DNA of 64,000 nucleotides. Origin: Methylophilaceae bacterium. GTDB taxonomy: Bacteria; Pseudomonadota; Gammaproteobacteria; Burkholderiales; Methylophilaceae. Under the pieces are notes generated by a model. It ran no database searches. It was not told where the DNA came from and saw only the letters and a program-made list of their open reading frames with translations. Made by a program: the position numbers and the translations under genes. The DNA lies in NCBI GenBank assembly GCA_006844635.1, contig SPJO01000124.1, positions 1-64,000 of the forward strand, given 5' to 3'. Positions 54,414-63,363 of this stretch are shown here, piece after piece (position 1 is the first letter of the stretch; each line of letters starts with the position of its first letter).

Positions 54414-54551
54414 AAGTTTACTTTCAAGGTTTTAATAACCAAACACCAAAAAATTGAATCTAAAAATTAGCTACGTAATATACCATAATTGGTGTACAGA
54501 AGCACAGGGAAATCATCCGCCATACGAGACAAGTAACAGTGAGGGGATAAT

Positions 54552-54582
54552 AAAAAAGCGAACGGATTACGTTCGCTTTTTT
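54552..54582 (-). terminator. Intrinsic terminator after the tRNA-Asp gene
   Basis: AAAAAAGCGAACG (54552-54564) and CGTTCGCTTTTTT (54570-54582) form a perfect 13-bp stem. It follows tRNA-Asp by four bases on the minus strand and separates it from ppiD. Confidence 0.88.
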
Positions 54583-54586
54583 GTGT

Positions 54587-54663
54587 TGGCGGAGCGGACG
54601 GGACTCGAACCCGCGACCCCCGGCGTGACAGGCCGGTATTCTAACCAACTGAACTACCGCTCC
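54587..54663 (-). tRNA. tRNA-Asp (anticodon GTC)
   Basis: The minus strand reads GGAGCGGTAGTTCAGTTGG at its 5' end, a CCTGTCACG anticodon loop, GGTTCGAGTCC as T-arm, and CGCTCCGCCA at the 3' end with CCA encoded. All four cloverleaf stems pair; 77 bases. It is the second of two tRNAs downstream of hupB. Confidence 0.97.
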
Positions 54664-54752
54664 AGTATACGTTACTGCCAAATCACCTTGCAAAAATAAA
54701 GAGCGCTGCAATGAGCACTCTCTATTGTTTAAGGCTAATGTTATAAAAGCTT

Positions 54753-54828
54753 TGGTGGGTGCTAACGGGGTCGAACCGCTGACATTCGCCTTGTAAGGGC
54801 GACGCTCTACCAACTGAGCTAAGCACCC
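54753..54828 (-). tRNA. tRNA-Val (anticodon TAC)
   Basis: The minus strand begins GGGTGCTTAGCTCAGTTGG, has a CCTTACAAG anticodon loop, GGTTCGACCCC T-arm, and ends GCACCCACCA. It is 76 bases with CCA encoded, and lies between hupB and tRNA-Asp, probably in one transcript. Confidence 0.97.
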
Positions 54829-54901
54829 TGCAAACTTTACAAACTGTATTTCTATAAAACTAGCAGTGCTCTTTGGCTAATTACTTAACCAAAGAAGTGC
54901 G

Positions 54902-55174
54902 CTAGTTTACAGCATCTTTAAGCGCTTTACCAGCCCTGAACTTAGGTGTATTTGCCGCGCTAATTTGAATCGTTGCACCTGTACGTGGGTTACGACCATT
55001 ACGTGCAGCACGTTTGCCTACATAAAACGTACCGAAACCAATTAAAGTAACCAAGTCACCTTTTTTTAATGACTTAGAAATGGCATCTGTTGTCGCGTCT
55101 AAAGCGCGCCCTGCTGCCGCTTTTGAAATATCTGCTGATTTTGCAATCTGATCGATTAGTTCTGATTTATTCAC
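54902..55174 (-). CDS. hupB: DNA-binding protein HU-beta
   Basis: Nucleoid architectural protein, 90 residues. Begins [20 protein letters not shown], has [20 protein letters not shown] (the DNA-clasping arm) and ends [12 protein letters not shown]. The start is GTG at 55174 with GAGGGG seven bases upstream. It has its own near-consensus promoter with inverted repeats and is followed by two tRNA genes and a terminator. Confidence 0.96.
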   Translation of the reverse strand: MNKSELIDQIAKSADISKAAAGRALDATTDAISKSLKKGDLVTLIGFGTFYVGKRAARNGRNPRTGATIQISAANTPKFRAGKALKDAVN

Positions 55175-55199
55175 GAGTAATCCCCTCTAAGATTATTAA

Positions 55200-55222
55200 G
55201 ATAACAGGCGCTACCTGTTATC
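55200..55222. repeat. Inverted repeat at the hupB transcription start
   Basis: GATAACAGG (55200-55208) and CCTGTTATC (55214-55222) are perfect 9-bp arms around CGCTA. The predicted hupB start site falls at its edge, so it may be an operator, a leader hairpin, or the end of the lon transcript. Confidence 0.6.
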
Positions 55223-55224
55223 AC

Positions 55225-55254
55225 TTTATAACAAGCGATAAAAGCTTGTGTCAA
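55225..55254 (-). promoter_or_regulatory. Near-consensus sigma-70 promoter for hupB with inverted repeat in the spacer
   Basis: On the minus strand: TTGACA (55254-55249), an 18-base spacer, and TATAAA (55230-55225). The spacer region holds ACAAGC/GCTTGT (55231-55236 and 55244-55249), a perfect 6-bp inverted repeat placed where a repressor could block polymerase. Confidence 0.7.
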
Positions 55255-55284
55255 GACTTTATGCGCCATTAATTTGAATAAAAA

Positions 55285-57765
55285 CTAATGGCGAATCTCA
55301 GTTTTAGATCCCTTATCTGACCCTGTGACATTTGACGAAACTTTTTCTTCACTATCGGTCAATGGCTTAGGCATTTTCTCTAAAGCAAATTCCAATACTT
55401 GATCTATCCATTTGACAGGATGAATATGCAAATGGTTTTTAATGTTTTCTGGAATGTCAGCTAAATCTTTCACATTCGATTCAGGGATCAATACCGTTTT
55501 AATACCACCGCGGTGTGCCGCTAATAGCTTCTCTTTTAGCCCACCAATTGGCAACACTTCACCACGTAAGGTAATTTCACCTGTCATCGCCACATCAGCA
55601 CGCGCAGGAATCTCAGTCAGCGCTGAAACCAATGCCGTTGTTAGGCCAATACCCGCACTCGGGCCATCTTTAGGTGTTGCGCCTTCAGGCAAGTGAATAT
55701 GAATATCTTTGGTTTCATAAAAGTCTTCAGCAATGCCTAAACGCGCAGAGCGGCTACGTACAACACTCATCGCAGCATCTAATGACTCTTGCATCACATC
55801 ACCAAGCTTACCTGTTTTAATCGTCTTACCTTTACCAGGCAATACCACAGTCTCAATCGTTAACAGTTCACCACCGACTGAAGTCCAAGCTAAGCCTGTC
55901 ACCTGTCCGATTTGATTCTCTTTTGCTGCAATACCAAAGTCATAACGGTAAACACCCAGATACTGGTCAATGTTATCAACCGTCACGTCTACAGTCTTAA
56001 TTGCCTGTAACTCTGCCCCATCATCAGCACGGTGATGATTTTTCGCATCTGTTTTGCTCTGCAACAGCTCTTTCACAACTTTACGGCATAACTTTGATAA
56101 CTCTTGCTCTAAGCGACGTACACCAGCTTCACGTGTGTAATATTGCACAATATGGCGCAGGACATCTTCGCCAATGCGAATCTCTGTGCCTTTAAGTCCA
56201 TTGGCTTTTAATTGCTTAGGCAGCAGATAACGTTCAGCAATATTAACCTTCTCATCTTCTGTGTAGCCCGCTAATCGAATAATTTCCATCCGATCCAATA
56301 AAGGCGCTGGAATATTCATGCTATTCGCAGTAGCAACAAACATCACATCTGATAAGTCATACTCAACTTCTGCATAATGATCAGCAAATGTGTGATTCTG
56401 CTCTGGATCTAACACTTCTAATAGTGCGGATGACGGGTCGCCACGATGATCTTGGCCCATCTTATCCACTTCATCCAATAAGAATAATGGATTTTTCACA
56501 CCAGCTTTACTCATGCTCTGCAATACTTTACCCGGCATAGATCCAATATATGTACGACGGTGACCGCGGATTTCAGCTTCATCGCGCACACCACCTAAGG
56601 CCATCCGAATGAATTTTCGATTAACCGCTTTAGCAATACTCTGACCTAGTGATGTCTTACCAACGCCTGGCGGGCCGACTAAGCAAAGAATAGGTGCTTT
56701 TACCTTACCAACCCGTTGTTGGACTGCTAAGTATTCCACAATCCGTTCTTTAACCTTTTCTAAGCCATAGTGGTCAGCATCCAAGATTTGCTCAGCAGCA
56801 ATTAAATCACGGCTGATTCTCGTTCTTTTCTTCCATGGTAGGTTGACTAAGGTGTCGATATAATTACGCACCACAGAAGCCTCTGCAGACATTGGCGACA
56901 TCAGTTTAAGCTTTTTCAGCTCTGCATTCACTTTAGTCAATGCCTCTTTCGGCATGCCTGCCGATTGAATACGCTTTTCAAGCTCTTCCATCTCGGCATT
57001 TTCATCTTGCTCGCCAAGTTCTTTTTGAATCGCTTTAACCTGCTCATTCAAGTAGTATTCACGCTGACTTTTTTCCATCTGACGCTTAACACGACCACGG
57101 ATACGCTTTTCCACTTGTAATATATCAATTTCTGATTCCATCAAATGCAGCAAATGCTCTAAGCGCTCAGTCACACTTAACATCTCTAACACTTTTTGTT
57201 TTTCTTCCAACTTGAGTGTCAGGTGTGCTGAAATCGTATCAGCGAGACGACCCGCTTCATTAATGGTTGCTAATGAGGTCAGAATTTCTGGTGGAATCTT
57301 TTTGTTGAGTTTGACGTATTGATCAAATTGCGTCAGCACTGTGCGCATTAAAGCTTCCACTTCACTGTCGCCTTCATGCGCTTGTTCAACTTTGTCTACC
57401 TTTGCCCAAAAGCTATCTTCAGACTCTTCAAACTCAGAGATACGCGCACGCTCAATACCCTCAACTAGCACCTTCACTGTGCCATCGGGTAACTTAAGCA
57501 TTTGCAACACCGTCGCTATCGTTCCAATTTCATATAAGTCTTTTGCTTCAGGCTCATCTTTAGTCGCAGACTTCTGCGCCACTAACATGATTTTTTTATC
57601 TGCATCCGAGGCAATTTCTAATGCCTTTACAGATTTATCTCGACCTACAAAAAGTGGAATCACCAAATGTGGGTAAACCACGACATCACGTAGTGGTAAT
57701 AATGGCATTTTGCCATTATTTGGTGAGTCTGGTGCTTGGTCTTCGGTCAAAGTTTGTTCAGTCAT
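55285..57765 (-). CDS. lon: ATP-dependent protease Lon
   Basis: Homohexameric AAA+ protease for misfolded and regulatory proteins, 826 residues. N-terminal LON substrate domain ([20 protein letters not shown]), a coiled-coil region with [16 protein letters not shown], Walker [14 protein letters not shown] and Walker [11 protein letters not shown], and the catalytic Ser in [12 protein letters not shown] with a Lys downstream ([14 protein letters not shown]). A sigma-32-like promoter lies upstream. It is followed by hupB as in most proteobacteria. Confidence 0.97.
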   Translation of the reverse strand: MTEQTLTEDQAPDSPNNGKMPLLPLRDVVVYPHLVIPLFVGRDKSVKALEIASDADKKIMLVAQKSATKDEPEAKDLYEIGTIATVLQMLKLPDGTVKVLVEGIERARISEFEESEDSFWAKVDKVEQAHEGDSEVEALMRTVLTQFDQYVKLNKKIPPEILTSLATINEAGRLADTISAHLTLKLEEKQKVLEMLSVTERLEHLLHLMESEIDILQVEKRIRGRVKRQMEKSQREYYLNEQVKAIQKELGEQDENAEMEELEKRIQSAGMPKEALTKVNAELKKLKLMSPMSAEASVVRNYIDTLVNLPWKKRTRISRDLIAAEQILDADHYGLEKVKERIVEYLAVQQRVGKVKAPILCLVGPPGVGKTSLGQSIAKAVNRKFIRMALGGVRDEAEIRGHRRTYIGSMPGKVLQSMSKAGVKNPLFLLDEVDKMGQDHRGDPSSALLEVLDPEQNHTFADHYAEVEYDLSDVMFVATANSMNIPAPLLDRMEIIRLAGYTEDEKVNIAERYLLPKQLKANGLKGTEIRIGEDVLRHIVQYYTREAGVRRLEQELSKLCRKVVKELLQSKTDAKNHHRADDGAELQAIKTVDVTVDNIDQYLGVYRYDFGIAAKENQIGQVTGLAWTSVGGELLTIETVVLPGKGKTIKTGKLGDVMQESLDAAMSVVRSRSARLGIAEDFYETKDIHIHLPEGATPKDGPSAGIGLTTALVSALTEIPARADVAMTGEITLRGEVLPIGGLKEKLLAAHRGGIKTVLIPESNVKDLADIPENIKNHLHIHPVKWIDQVLEFALEKMPKPLTDSEEKVSSNVTGSDKGSKTEIRH

Positions 57766-57812
57766 ATTTACCTTAATTTTCGCTCGGGCTTATTTGCCCT
57801 ATGCTATATAGA

Positions 57813-57838
57813 ATGGGAACATTCTTCGATAGTTCAAG
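57813..57838 (-). promoter_or_regulatory. Sigma-32 (heat-shock) type promoter for lon
   Basis: On the minus strand CTTGAA (57838-57833), a 14-base spacer and TCCCAT (57818-57813) followed by TCT, close to the CTTGAAA-N13-15-CCCCATNT heat-shock consensus. The lon ATG is about 45 bases downstream of it. Confidence 0.6.
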
Positions 57839-57949
57839 AGCAGACCGCATAAATAAATGTGCCAGAAAGGCCCAGCTACTTGATGCGGCAGTTATGCCAC
57901 TATAAGCTAGTCAATCAGAATTGCAAATAGCCCATTGCGTTAACAGTCG

Positions 57950-59233
57950 TTAACTTGCGTTCTCTGCTCGTTTTGGTGAGTCTTCATAAATCATGATTGG
58001 CGGCGTTTCTCCATTAATCACGCCTTCGTCAATCACTACTTTAGATAAGTTTTCAATAGATGGAATATCATACATAACATCAAGCAATGCATTCTCAAGA
58101 ATTGAGCGTAAACCACGTGCGCCCGTTTTTCTTTCCAGCGCCTTATTTGCAACAGCACTTAATGCCTCATCTCTAAACTCAAGCTCAACGCCTTCCATCT
58201 TAAAGAGTTTCGCATATTGTTTAGTTAACGCATTTTTCGGTTGCGTTAAAATGGTCATCAACGCTTCTACGTCTAATGATTCTAAAGTCGCAACAACAGG
58301 CAAGCGGCCAATAAACTCAGGAATAAGACCAAATTTAATCAGGTCCTGTGGTTCGATATCAAGCAATATCTCACCGACTTCACTCATATCATCTTTACTC
58401 TTCACTTCAGCACCAAAACCAATGCCGCCTTTTTCAGAGCGTAAACGAATAATCCGATCTAAACCATCAAATGCACCACCACAAATAAACAATATATTCG
58501 TCGTATCAAGCTGTACAAACTCTTGGTTAGGATGTTTCCGACCACCTTGTGGTGGTATTGATGCAACAGTCCCTTCAACCAGTTTCAATAATGCTTGCTG
58601 CACACCTTCACCTGAAACATCTCGTGTAATCGATGGATTTTCTGATTTACGTGAAATCTTGTCGACCTCATCAATATAGACAATGCCCCGCTGAGCTTTT
58701 TCGACATCGTAATCACACTTCTGCAACAACTTCTGCATGATATTTTCAACATCTTCACCCACATAACCTGCTTCAGTTAGTGTTGTGGCATCGGCCATTA
58801 CAAAAGGCACATCTAATAAACGTGCAAGTGTTTGTGCCAGCAATGTTTTACCAGAACCAGTTGGTCCAATCAGCAAAATATTACTTTTTTGGATTTCCAC
58901 ATCATCTTTTGTGGCATTGTCGGCAATATGGTTGTGCCCAAGTCGCTTATAGTGGTTATACACTGCAACGGATAGGTTTCTTTTTGCCTGACTTTGACCA
59001 ATCACATATTGGTCAAGAATTTTGGAAATTTCTTGCGGGCTAGGCAGCTCTTTTTCCGTGGTTTTTATATCATTAAGACTTTGAATCTCTTCTTTAATGA
59101 TGTCATTACATAAATCCACACACTCATCACAAATAAACACGGATGGGCCTGCAATGAGCTTTTTCACTTCGTGCTGACTTTTGCCACAAAATGAACAGTA
59201 CAGTAACTTTTCGTCTTCAGACTTTGTTGCCAT
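57950..59233 (-). CDS. clpX: ATP-dependent Clp protease ATPase ClpX
   Basis: AAA+ unfoldase feeding ClpP, 427 residues. N-terminal zinc-binding domain with [11 protein letters not shown] and [10 protein letters not shown], Walker [16 protein letters not shown], Walker [11 protein letters not shown], the LIGF-loop region [14 protein letters not shown], and sensor [12 protein letters not shown]. It lies 35 bases after clpP. Confidence 0.97.
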   Translation of the reverse strand: MATKSEDEKLLYCSFCGKSQHEVKKLIAGPSVFICDECVDLCNDIIKEEIQSLNDIKTTEKELPSPQEISKILDQYVIGQSQAKRNLSVAVYNHYKRLGHNHIADNATKDDVEIQKSNILLIGPTGSGKTLLAQTLARLLDVPFVMADATTLTEAGYVGEDVENIMQKLLQKCDYDVEKAQRGIVYIDEVDKISRKSENPSITRDVSGEGVQQALLKLVEGTVASIPPQGGRKHPNQEFVQLDTTNILFICGGAFDGLDRIIRLRSEKGGIGFGAEVKSKDDMSEVGEILLDIEPQDLIKFGLIPEFIGRLPVVATLESLDVEALMTILTQPKNALTKQYAKLFKMEGVELEFRDEALSAVANKALERKTGARGLRSILENALLDVMYDIPSIENLSKVVIDEGVINGETPPIMIYEDSPKRAENAS

Positions 59234-59268
59234 GGAATACCCCTGCTACTAAATTCTTATTGTTAATA

Positions 59269-59910
59269 CTATGCTGCTTCGGTGCGATTAGCAATCACCT
59301 TATCAATCATGCCGTATTTTACTGACTCTTCAGCACTCATAAAGTTGTCACGTTCTGTATCGACATCAATTTCTTTAGCCGTTTTACCAGTATGGTCTGC
59401 AAGTATTCCATTAAGTTTCTCACGTAAGTACATGATTTCTTTAGCCTGAATCTGAATATCAGAAGACTGACCTTGGAAGCCACCTGAAGGTTGGTGAATC
59501 ATGACACGTGAGTTAGGCAAGCTAAAACGCTTACCTTTAGCGCCAGAAGCAAGTAGGAAAGCACCCATGCTAGCTGCTTGACCGATACATAAAGTGCTGA
59601 CATCTGGCTTAATGAATTGCATGGTGTCATAGATTGACATTCCTGCAGTAACAGAACCGCCCGGTGAGTTGATATAGAAAGAAATGTCTTTGTCTGGATT
59701 TTCTGCTTCTAAGAAGAGTAATTGCGCGACAATCAGATTGGCAGATGCATCAGTTACAGGGCCGACTAAAAAAATCACACGTTCTTTTAATAAACGTGAA
59801 TAAATATCAAATGAGCGTTCACCACGACCACTTTGCTCAATCACCATAGGCACTAAACCTAAGCCTTGTGTTTCTTGCATCGTGTTACTTAGCTTTGAAT
59901 TGTCGCTCAT
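59269..59910 (-). CDS. clpP: ATP-dependent Clp protease proteolytic subunit ClpP
   Basis: Tetradecameric serine protease, 213 residues. Catalytic Ser in [17 protein letters not shown], His in [14 protein letters not shown], and the Asp in the C-terminal [12 protein letters not shown]. The N-terminal propeptide-like stretch is about 15 residues. It follows tig by 15 bases. Confidence 0.97.
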   Translation of the reverse strand: MSDNSKLSNTMQETQGLGLVPMVIEQSGRGERSFDIYSRLLKERVIFLVGPVTDASANLIVAQLLFLEAENPDKDISFYINSPGGSVTAGMSIYDTMQFIKPDVSTLCIGQAASMGAFLLASGAKGKRFSLPNSRVMIHQPSGGFQGQSSDIQIQAKEIMYLREKLNGILADHTGKTAKEIDVDTERDNFMSAEESVKYGMIDKVIANRTEAA

Positions 59911-59925
59911 TTTTATCGTCCTTTT

Positions 59926-61227
59926 TTATCCTGCCATTAATTCATCAAATTTAATTTTAGTGTCTTTCACTTTTGCCTTACCAAGCACCCACTCAACAAC
60001 ATTGTGTTCTGTTGCTAGCGCTGCTGGCTCGTCTAAGCGTTTCACATCGGCATAGTACCAATCAACCATCTGTGCTGGTTGTTCATAGTTTTGTGCAAAG
60101 GTTTCAACCATTGCTTTAACTTGATCGGCATCTGCTTGCAAATTCTCTTTATTAACAAGTTCAGACAAGATTAAACGCAGCGCTGTACTACGCTCTGCCT
60201 GCTCAATAAACATTTCTGGTTGTAATTGGATACTTTTAGGGTCCATGCCACGTTGTTGTAAGTTCTGCGCTGTCATTTGCATTAAGCGATTTACTTCTGT
60301 TTGAACCAATGCTTTTGGTAACTCAAGCTCAGTACCATCGACCAAACCTTGAAAGACTTGCTCTTTTACTTTGGCATTAATGCGTTTCTCGACTTCTTGC
60401 TCAAGACTTAACTTGATTTCGTCACGCATCTTATCAATATCACCATCAGCCACACCCAATTGCTTAGCAAACTCAGCGTCTATTTCTGGATAGACTGGCT
60501 GTGAAACGCTGTTATAAGTTACAACGTAATCAACTGTTTTACCCGCTAAATTTTCTGGGTTATGGTCTTTTGGATATTTAATCTGGAATTCTTTTGTCTC
60601 GCCTGATTTTCCGCCAGTAAGGTTTTTATCAAATAATTCAATGCGTCCAGCTTCGCCAAGCACAATATCCATGCCTTTATTATTGGTGCTTTCAACTTGC
60701 TCACCGTCAATCGACGCAGACAAGTCAATATTAATACGATCATCTTTTTTCGAAGCACGCTTAACTGGCTCGTAGCTGACACGTTGTTTGACTAACACGT
60801 CAATCGTTTTGTCGACATCAGCCTTAGCCACTTTTAATGTTGGCTTCTCGATGCTAACTTTTGACACATCACCCACAGTCACTTCAGGCATAATTTCAAA
60901 AGTCGCTGTGTACTCTAACTCAGTTGCCGCCTCAGCAAAGGGTTTGTGTTCAATATTAGGGTAACCAGCAACGCGCAATTTATTTTCTTCTACCGCATCA
61001 CCAAAACTAGCTTCTACCGCTTTAGAAAACACTTCATCACGCACTTGCTCACCATGATGCTGACTCACTAAGCCCAGTGGCGCTTTGCCTGGGCGAAAGC
61101 CTGGAAATTTTGCTGTACGCGAGATTTCAGATAAGCGTTGTTGGATTTGACCTTCTAAAGGCGCCAATGGCACTTTAATGGTCATACGACGTTCAATATT
61201 ACTGATTTTTTCAACAGATACTGCCAT
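59926..61227 (-). CDS. tig: Trigger factor
   Basis: Ribosome-associated chaperone with peptidyl-prolyl isomerase activity, 433 residues. The ribosome-binding loop signature is FPGFRPGKAPL; a PPIase (FKBP-like) region contains VKRASKKDDRINIDLSASID, and a helical C-terminus follows. I use ATG 61227 with GGGAAG upstream; an earlier in-frame start would run through the tRNA-Leu gene and is rejected. It heads the tig-clpP-clpX run. Confidence 0.95.
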   Translation of the reverse strand: MAVSVEKISNIERRMTIKVPLAPLEGQIQQRLSEISRTAKFPGFRPGKAPLGLVSQHHGEQVRDEVFSKAVEASFGDAVEENKLRVAGYPNIEHKPFAEAATELEYTATFEIMPEVTVGDVSKVSIEKPTLKVAKADVDKTIDVLVKQRVSYEPVKRASKKDDRINIDLSASIDGEQVESTNNKGMDIVLGEAGRIELFDKNLTGGKSGETKEFQIKYPKDHNPENLAGKTVDYVVTYNSVSQPVYPEIDAEFAKQLGVADGDIDKMRDEIKLSLEQEVEKRINAKVKEQVFQGLVDGTELELPKALVQTEVNRLMQMTAQNLQQRGMDPKSIQLQPEMFIEQAERSTALRLILSELVNKENLQADADQVKAMVETFAQNYEQPAQMVDWYYADVKRLDEPAALATEHNVVEWVLGKAKVKDTKIKFDELMAG

Positions 61228-61272
61228 GCTGCACTTCCCGATTAATTTTATTGAAACACCATTTAGTGTTAA

Positions 61273-61357
61273 TGGTGCGAAAGGAGAGACTCGAACTCTC
61301 ACGCCTTTCGGCGCTGGTACCTAAAACCAGTGCGTCTACCAATTCCGCCACTCTCGC
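61273..61357 (-). tRNA. tRNA-Leu (anticodon TAG)
   Basis: The minus strand begins GCGAGAGTGGCGGAATTGG, has anticodon loop TTTTAGG within CTGGTTTTAGGTACCAG, a long variable arm (GCGCCGAAAGGCGT) typical of leucine tRNA, GAGTTCGAGTCTC T-arm and CTTTCGCACCA at the end. It is 85 bases and lies just upstream of tig. Confidence 0.96.
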
Positions 61358-61630
61358 ATGTGTTTGTTGTCCGCCTTTTTTAAGCGTCCTAAACATCAAA
61401 GGCGACATTGTATCTCAAATGATACCGTCAAGAAAAGCTTAATCTTACATAAATGTGACTTATTTAAATGCCTTTGTTTATTAAATTGCTTGGTTTCCCT
61501 AATTTAAATTTACTTTTTCAGCTGCGATAGTTAAAGTATGTCCTAGCGTAAGCTAATATAAAGAACGCCATAGAGTGCAATAATTAAGCTAGCGTGCTTG
61601 GCGAAAAGACTTTAGATAAAGAATGGATAT
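61358..61630. other. 273-bp intergenic region upstream of the small unknown gene
   Basis: AT-rich. It must contain the tRNA-Leu promoter on the minus strand (a TTGACG near 61430 on that strand, but without a well-spaced -10) and the start region of the 82-residue gene on the plus strand. I see no ORF or repeat worth calling. Confidence 0.5.
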
Positions 61631-61879
61631 ATGGAAAATACTGACCACACAGCTGAAAACAATATGCTACGTACAGAATTAGAGTTATTGATTAAAGAAC
61701 GAGAAAAGCTACTCGTCATCACTGGCGTTGCTGCTGGCTTAATTGCTGAAATCAACACTAATGATTTACCCATCCGTACGGTAGAAGCAGCCGACTTATT
61801 ATCAACCAGCATTAACCAATTGCCAGAAGAAACGCTGCAAGATGCACTGAGTGCTGTACATGCCAGCATTGCATCTTAA
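61631..61879 (+). CDS. Small hypothetical protein, helical
   Basis: An 82-residue acidic protein that I do not recognise. The first 30 residues (NNMLRTELELLIKEREKLL) look like an amphipathic helix or short coiled coil, followed by a short hydrophobic VITGVAAGLIAEI stretch, too weak for a membrane helix, and a C-terminal amphipathic segment. There is no signal peptide. GGA lies a few bases before the ATG. It is 57 bases upstream of the efflux lipoprotein gene and might be transcribed with it. The codon use and compact fit suggest a real gene, but no function can be given. Confidence 0.55.
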   Translation: MENTDHTAENNMLRTELELLIKEREKLLVITGVAAGLIAEINTNDLPIRTVEAADLLSTSINQLPEETLQDALSAVHASIAS

Positions 61880-61936
61880 GTTTATCTAGTTTTCATATTC
61901 GGGGGAGTTGAAGTCGCTAGGGCAACTTAAATTGTT

Positions 61937-63355
61937 ATGCTAAGCATTCAAAACATTTTTGCATCAGTACTGATATGTCTGCTGCTTACTGGCTGCGCAA
62001 CACAAGAGCAAGCAGCGAAGCCATTAGATAGTGCTGCAGTGACAGCTAAAATACTCGATAAAGACCCCAGTAGCGCAGCCTTCCAGGACTATTTAATTAA
62101 GCAGGGGTATACAAGCGCAGCATTGCCGCTGACCCAATGGGGCTTAGATGAACTGACTTTATGCGCCCTCTTCTACCATACAAAGCTTGACCTTGCCAAA
62201 GAACAACTCGCGCTGGCAGATCTAGCGGTTGAAACAGCTGGCATCAAGCAAAGGCCTGCGATTAATGCTGAGGTTGCACATAGCAACCTTAGAAATGACG
62301 ATATCAAACCTTGGTCATATGGTTTATCTATCGACATTCCGATTGCAACTAATAATAAACGCGCCATTAAAGTCGACAAGGCACAGCAACATGCCGAAGC
62401 CGCAAAAATGGATGTCGCACAGACTGCGTGGCAGCTACGTCACCAAATTGCCACCGACTTAATTGCTTACCATCAGAACCAAGCAGAAACGACATTATTA
62501 ACTGAAACCTTAGCAACACAATCTAGCATCGTAGCGATGTTAGAAAAACGTGTTGCTGCGGGTATTGCAGCAAAATCTGAACTTAGCACTGTCAGCTTAT
62601 TAGCGCTCAAGTCAGAGCATGCACTAAATGAAAAACAAGCCCAGTTTAAACAAATTAAAGCCAAGTTAGCCGCTGATATTGGTTTGCCTGCAAATAAGTT
62701 CAAGGCCATTAACATCAAACCACTAGCTATAGATGATGTACTGGCAAAACAAGCTAAAGCATTGAATGCGCCATCTACAGCAAAAACATTGCAAGCAGAT
62801 GCACTACTCAACCGTATCGATCTGCGTCGCAGTTTAGCTGAATACGCGGCAGCAGAAGCTGAGATTAGGTTACAGGTCGCTAATCAAACACCGGACATTA
62901 CCATCAGTCCAGGCATTCTTTTTGATTTTGGCGACACCATTTGGTCGTTAGGTTTTTCTAGCTTATTAAACAGTTTAGATAAAAATACTGCGCTCATTAA
63001 ACAAGCGACGCAGCTGCGTGAAATTCAAGGCAAACAATTTGAGCATTTGCAAGCAACAACGATTGCGACACTAAACCAATCATATGTCCGCTATCAATCA
63101 GCCCAGCAAACGCTGCAACGCGCAGAGGCGCAAGCAAAAAAACAACTTTCACAAAAGCAAACGATGCAAAAGCAATTTGATGCTGGGTTAATTGGTAAAG
63201 TGGCACTGAAACAGTTTGCATTAAATAGCATTGTCACTAGACAGCAGGTGCTAACGTCAAAATTCAAACTACTTACCATTGCTAACGACATTGAAAATGT
63301 CCTGCAAAAACCTTTATATACTTCTTTTAATATGCCCGAATTAACTGATAAATAG
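61937..63355 (+). CDS. TolC-like outer-membrane efflux lipoprotein
   Basis: Outer-membrane factor of a tripartite efflux or secretion system, 472 residues. Lipoprotein signal with lipobox LLTGC near residue 20. The rest is long alpha-helical stretches with two OEP-like repeats (for example LLALKSEHALNEKQAQFKQI and LNQSYVRYQSAQQTLQRAEA). It belongs to the outer-membrane efflux family by architecture; I cannot name the substrate. The membrane-fusion gene begins 8 bases downstream, so they form an operon. Confidence 0.82.
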   Translation: MLSIQNIFASVLICLLLTGCATQEQAAKPLDSAAVTAKILDKDPSSAAFQDYLIKQGYTSAALPLTQWGLDELTLCALFYHTKLDLAKEQLALADLAVETAGIKQRPAINAEVAHSNLRNDDIKPWSYGLSIDIPIATNNKRAIKVDKAQQHAEAAKMDVAQTAWQLRHQIATDLIAYHQNQAETTLLTETLATQSSIVAMLEKRVAAGIAAKSELSTVSLLALKSEHALNEKQAQFKQIKAKLAADIGLPANKFKAINIKPLAIDDVLAKQAKALNAPSTAKTLQADALLNRIDLRRSLAEYAAAEAEIRLQVANQTPDITISPGILFDFGDTIWSLGFSSLLNSLDKNTALIKQATQLREIQGKQFEHLQATTIATLNQSYVRYQSAQQTLQRAEAQAKKQLSQKQTMQKQFDAGLIGKVALKQFALNSIVTRQQVLTSKFKLLTIANDIENVLQKPLYTSFNMPELTDK

Positions 63356-63363
63356 GTCAACAT

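Noticed and set aside
61228..61302. Upstream start for trigger factor
   Set aside because: It would place coding sequence inside the tRNA-Leu gene; ATG 61227 has a ribosome site and a typical N-terminus.
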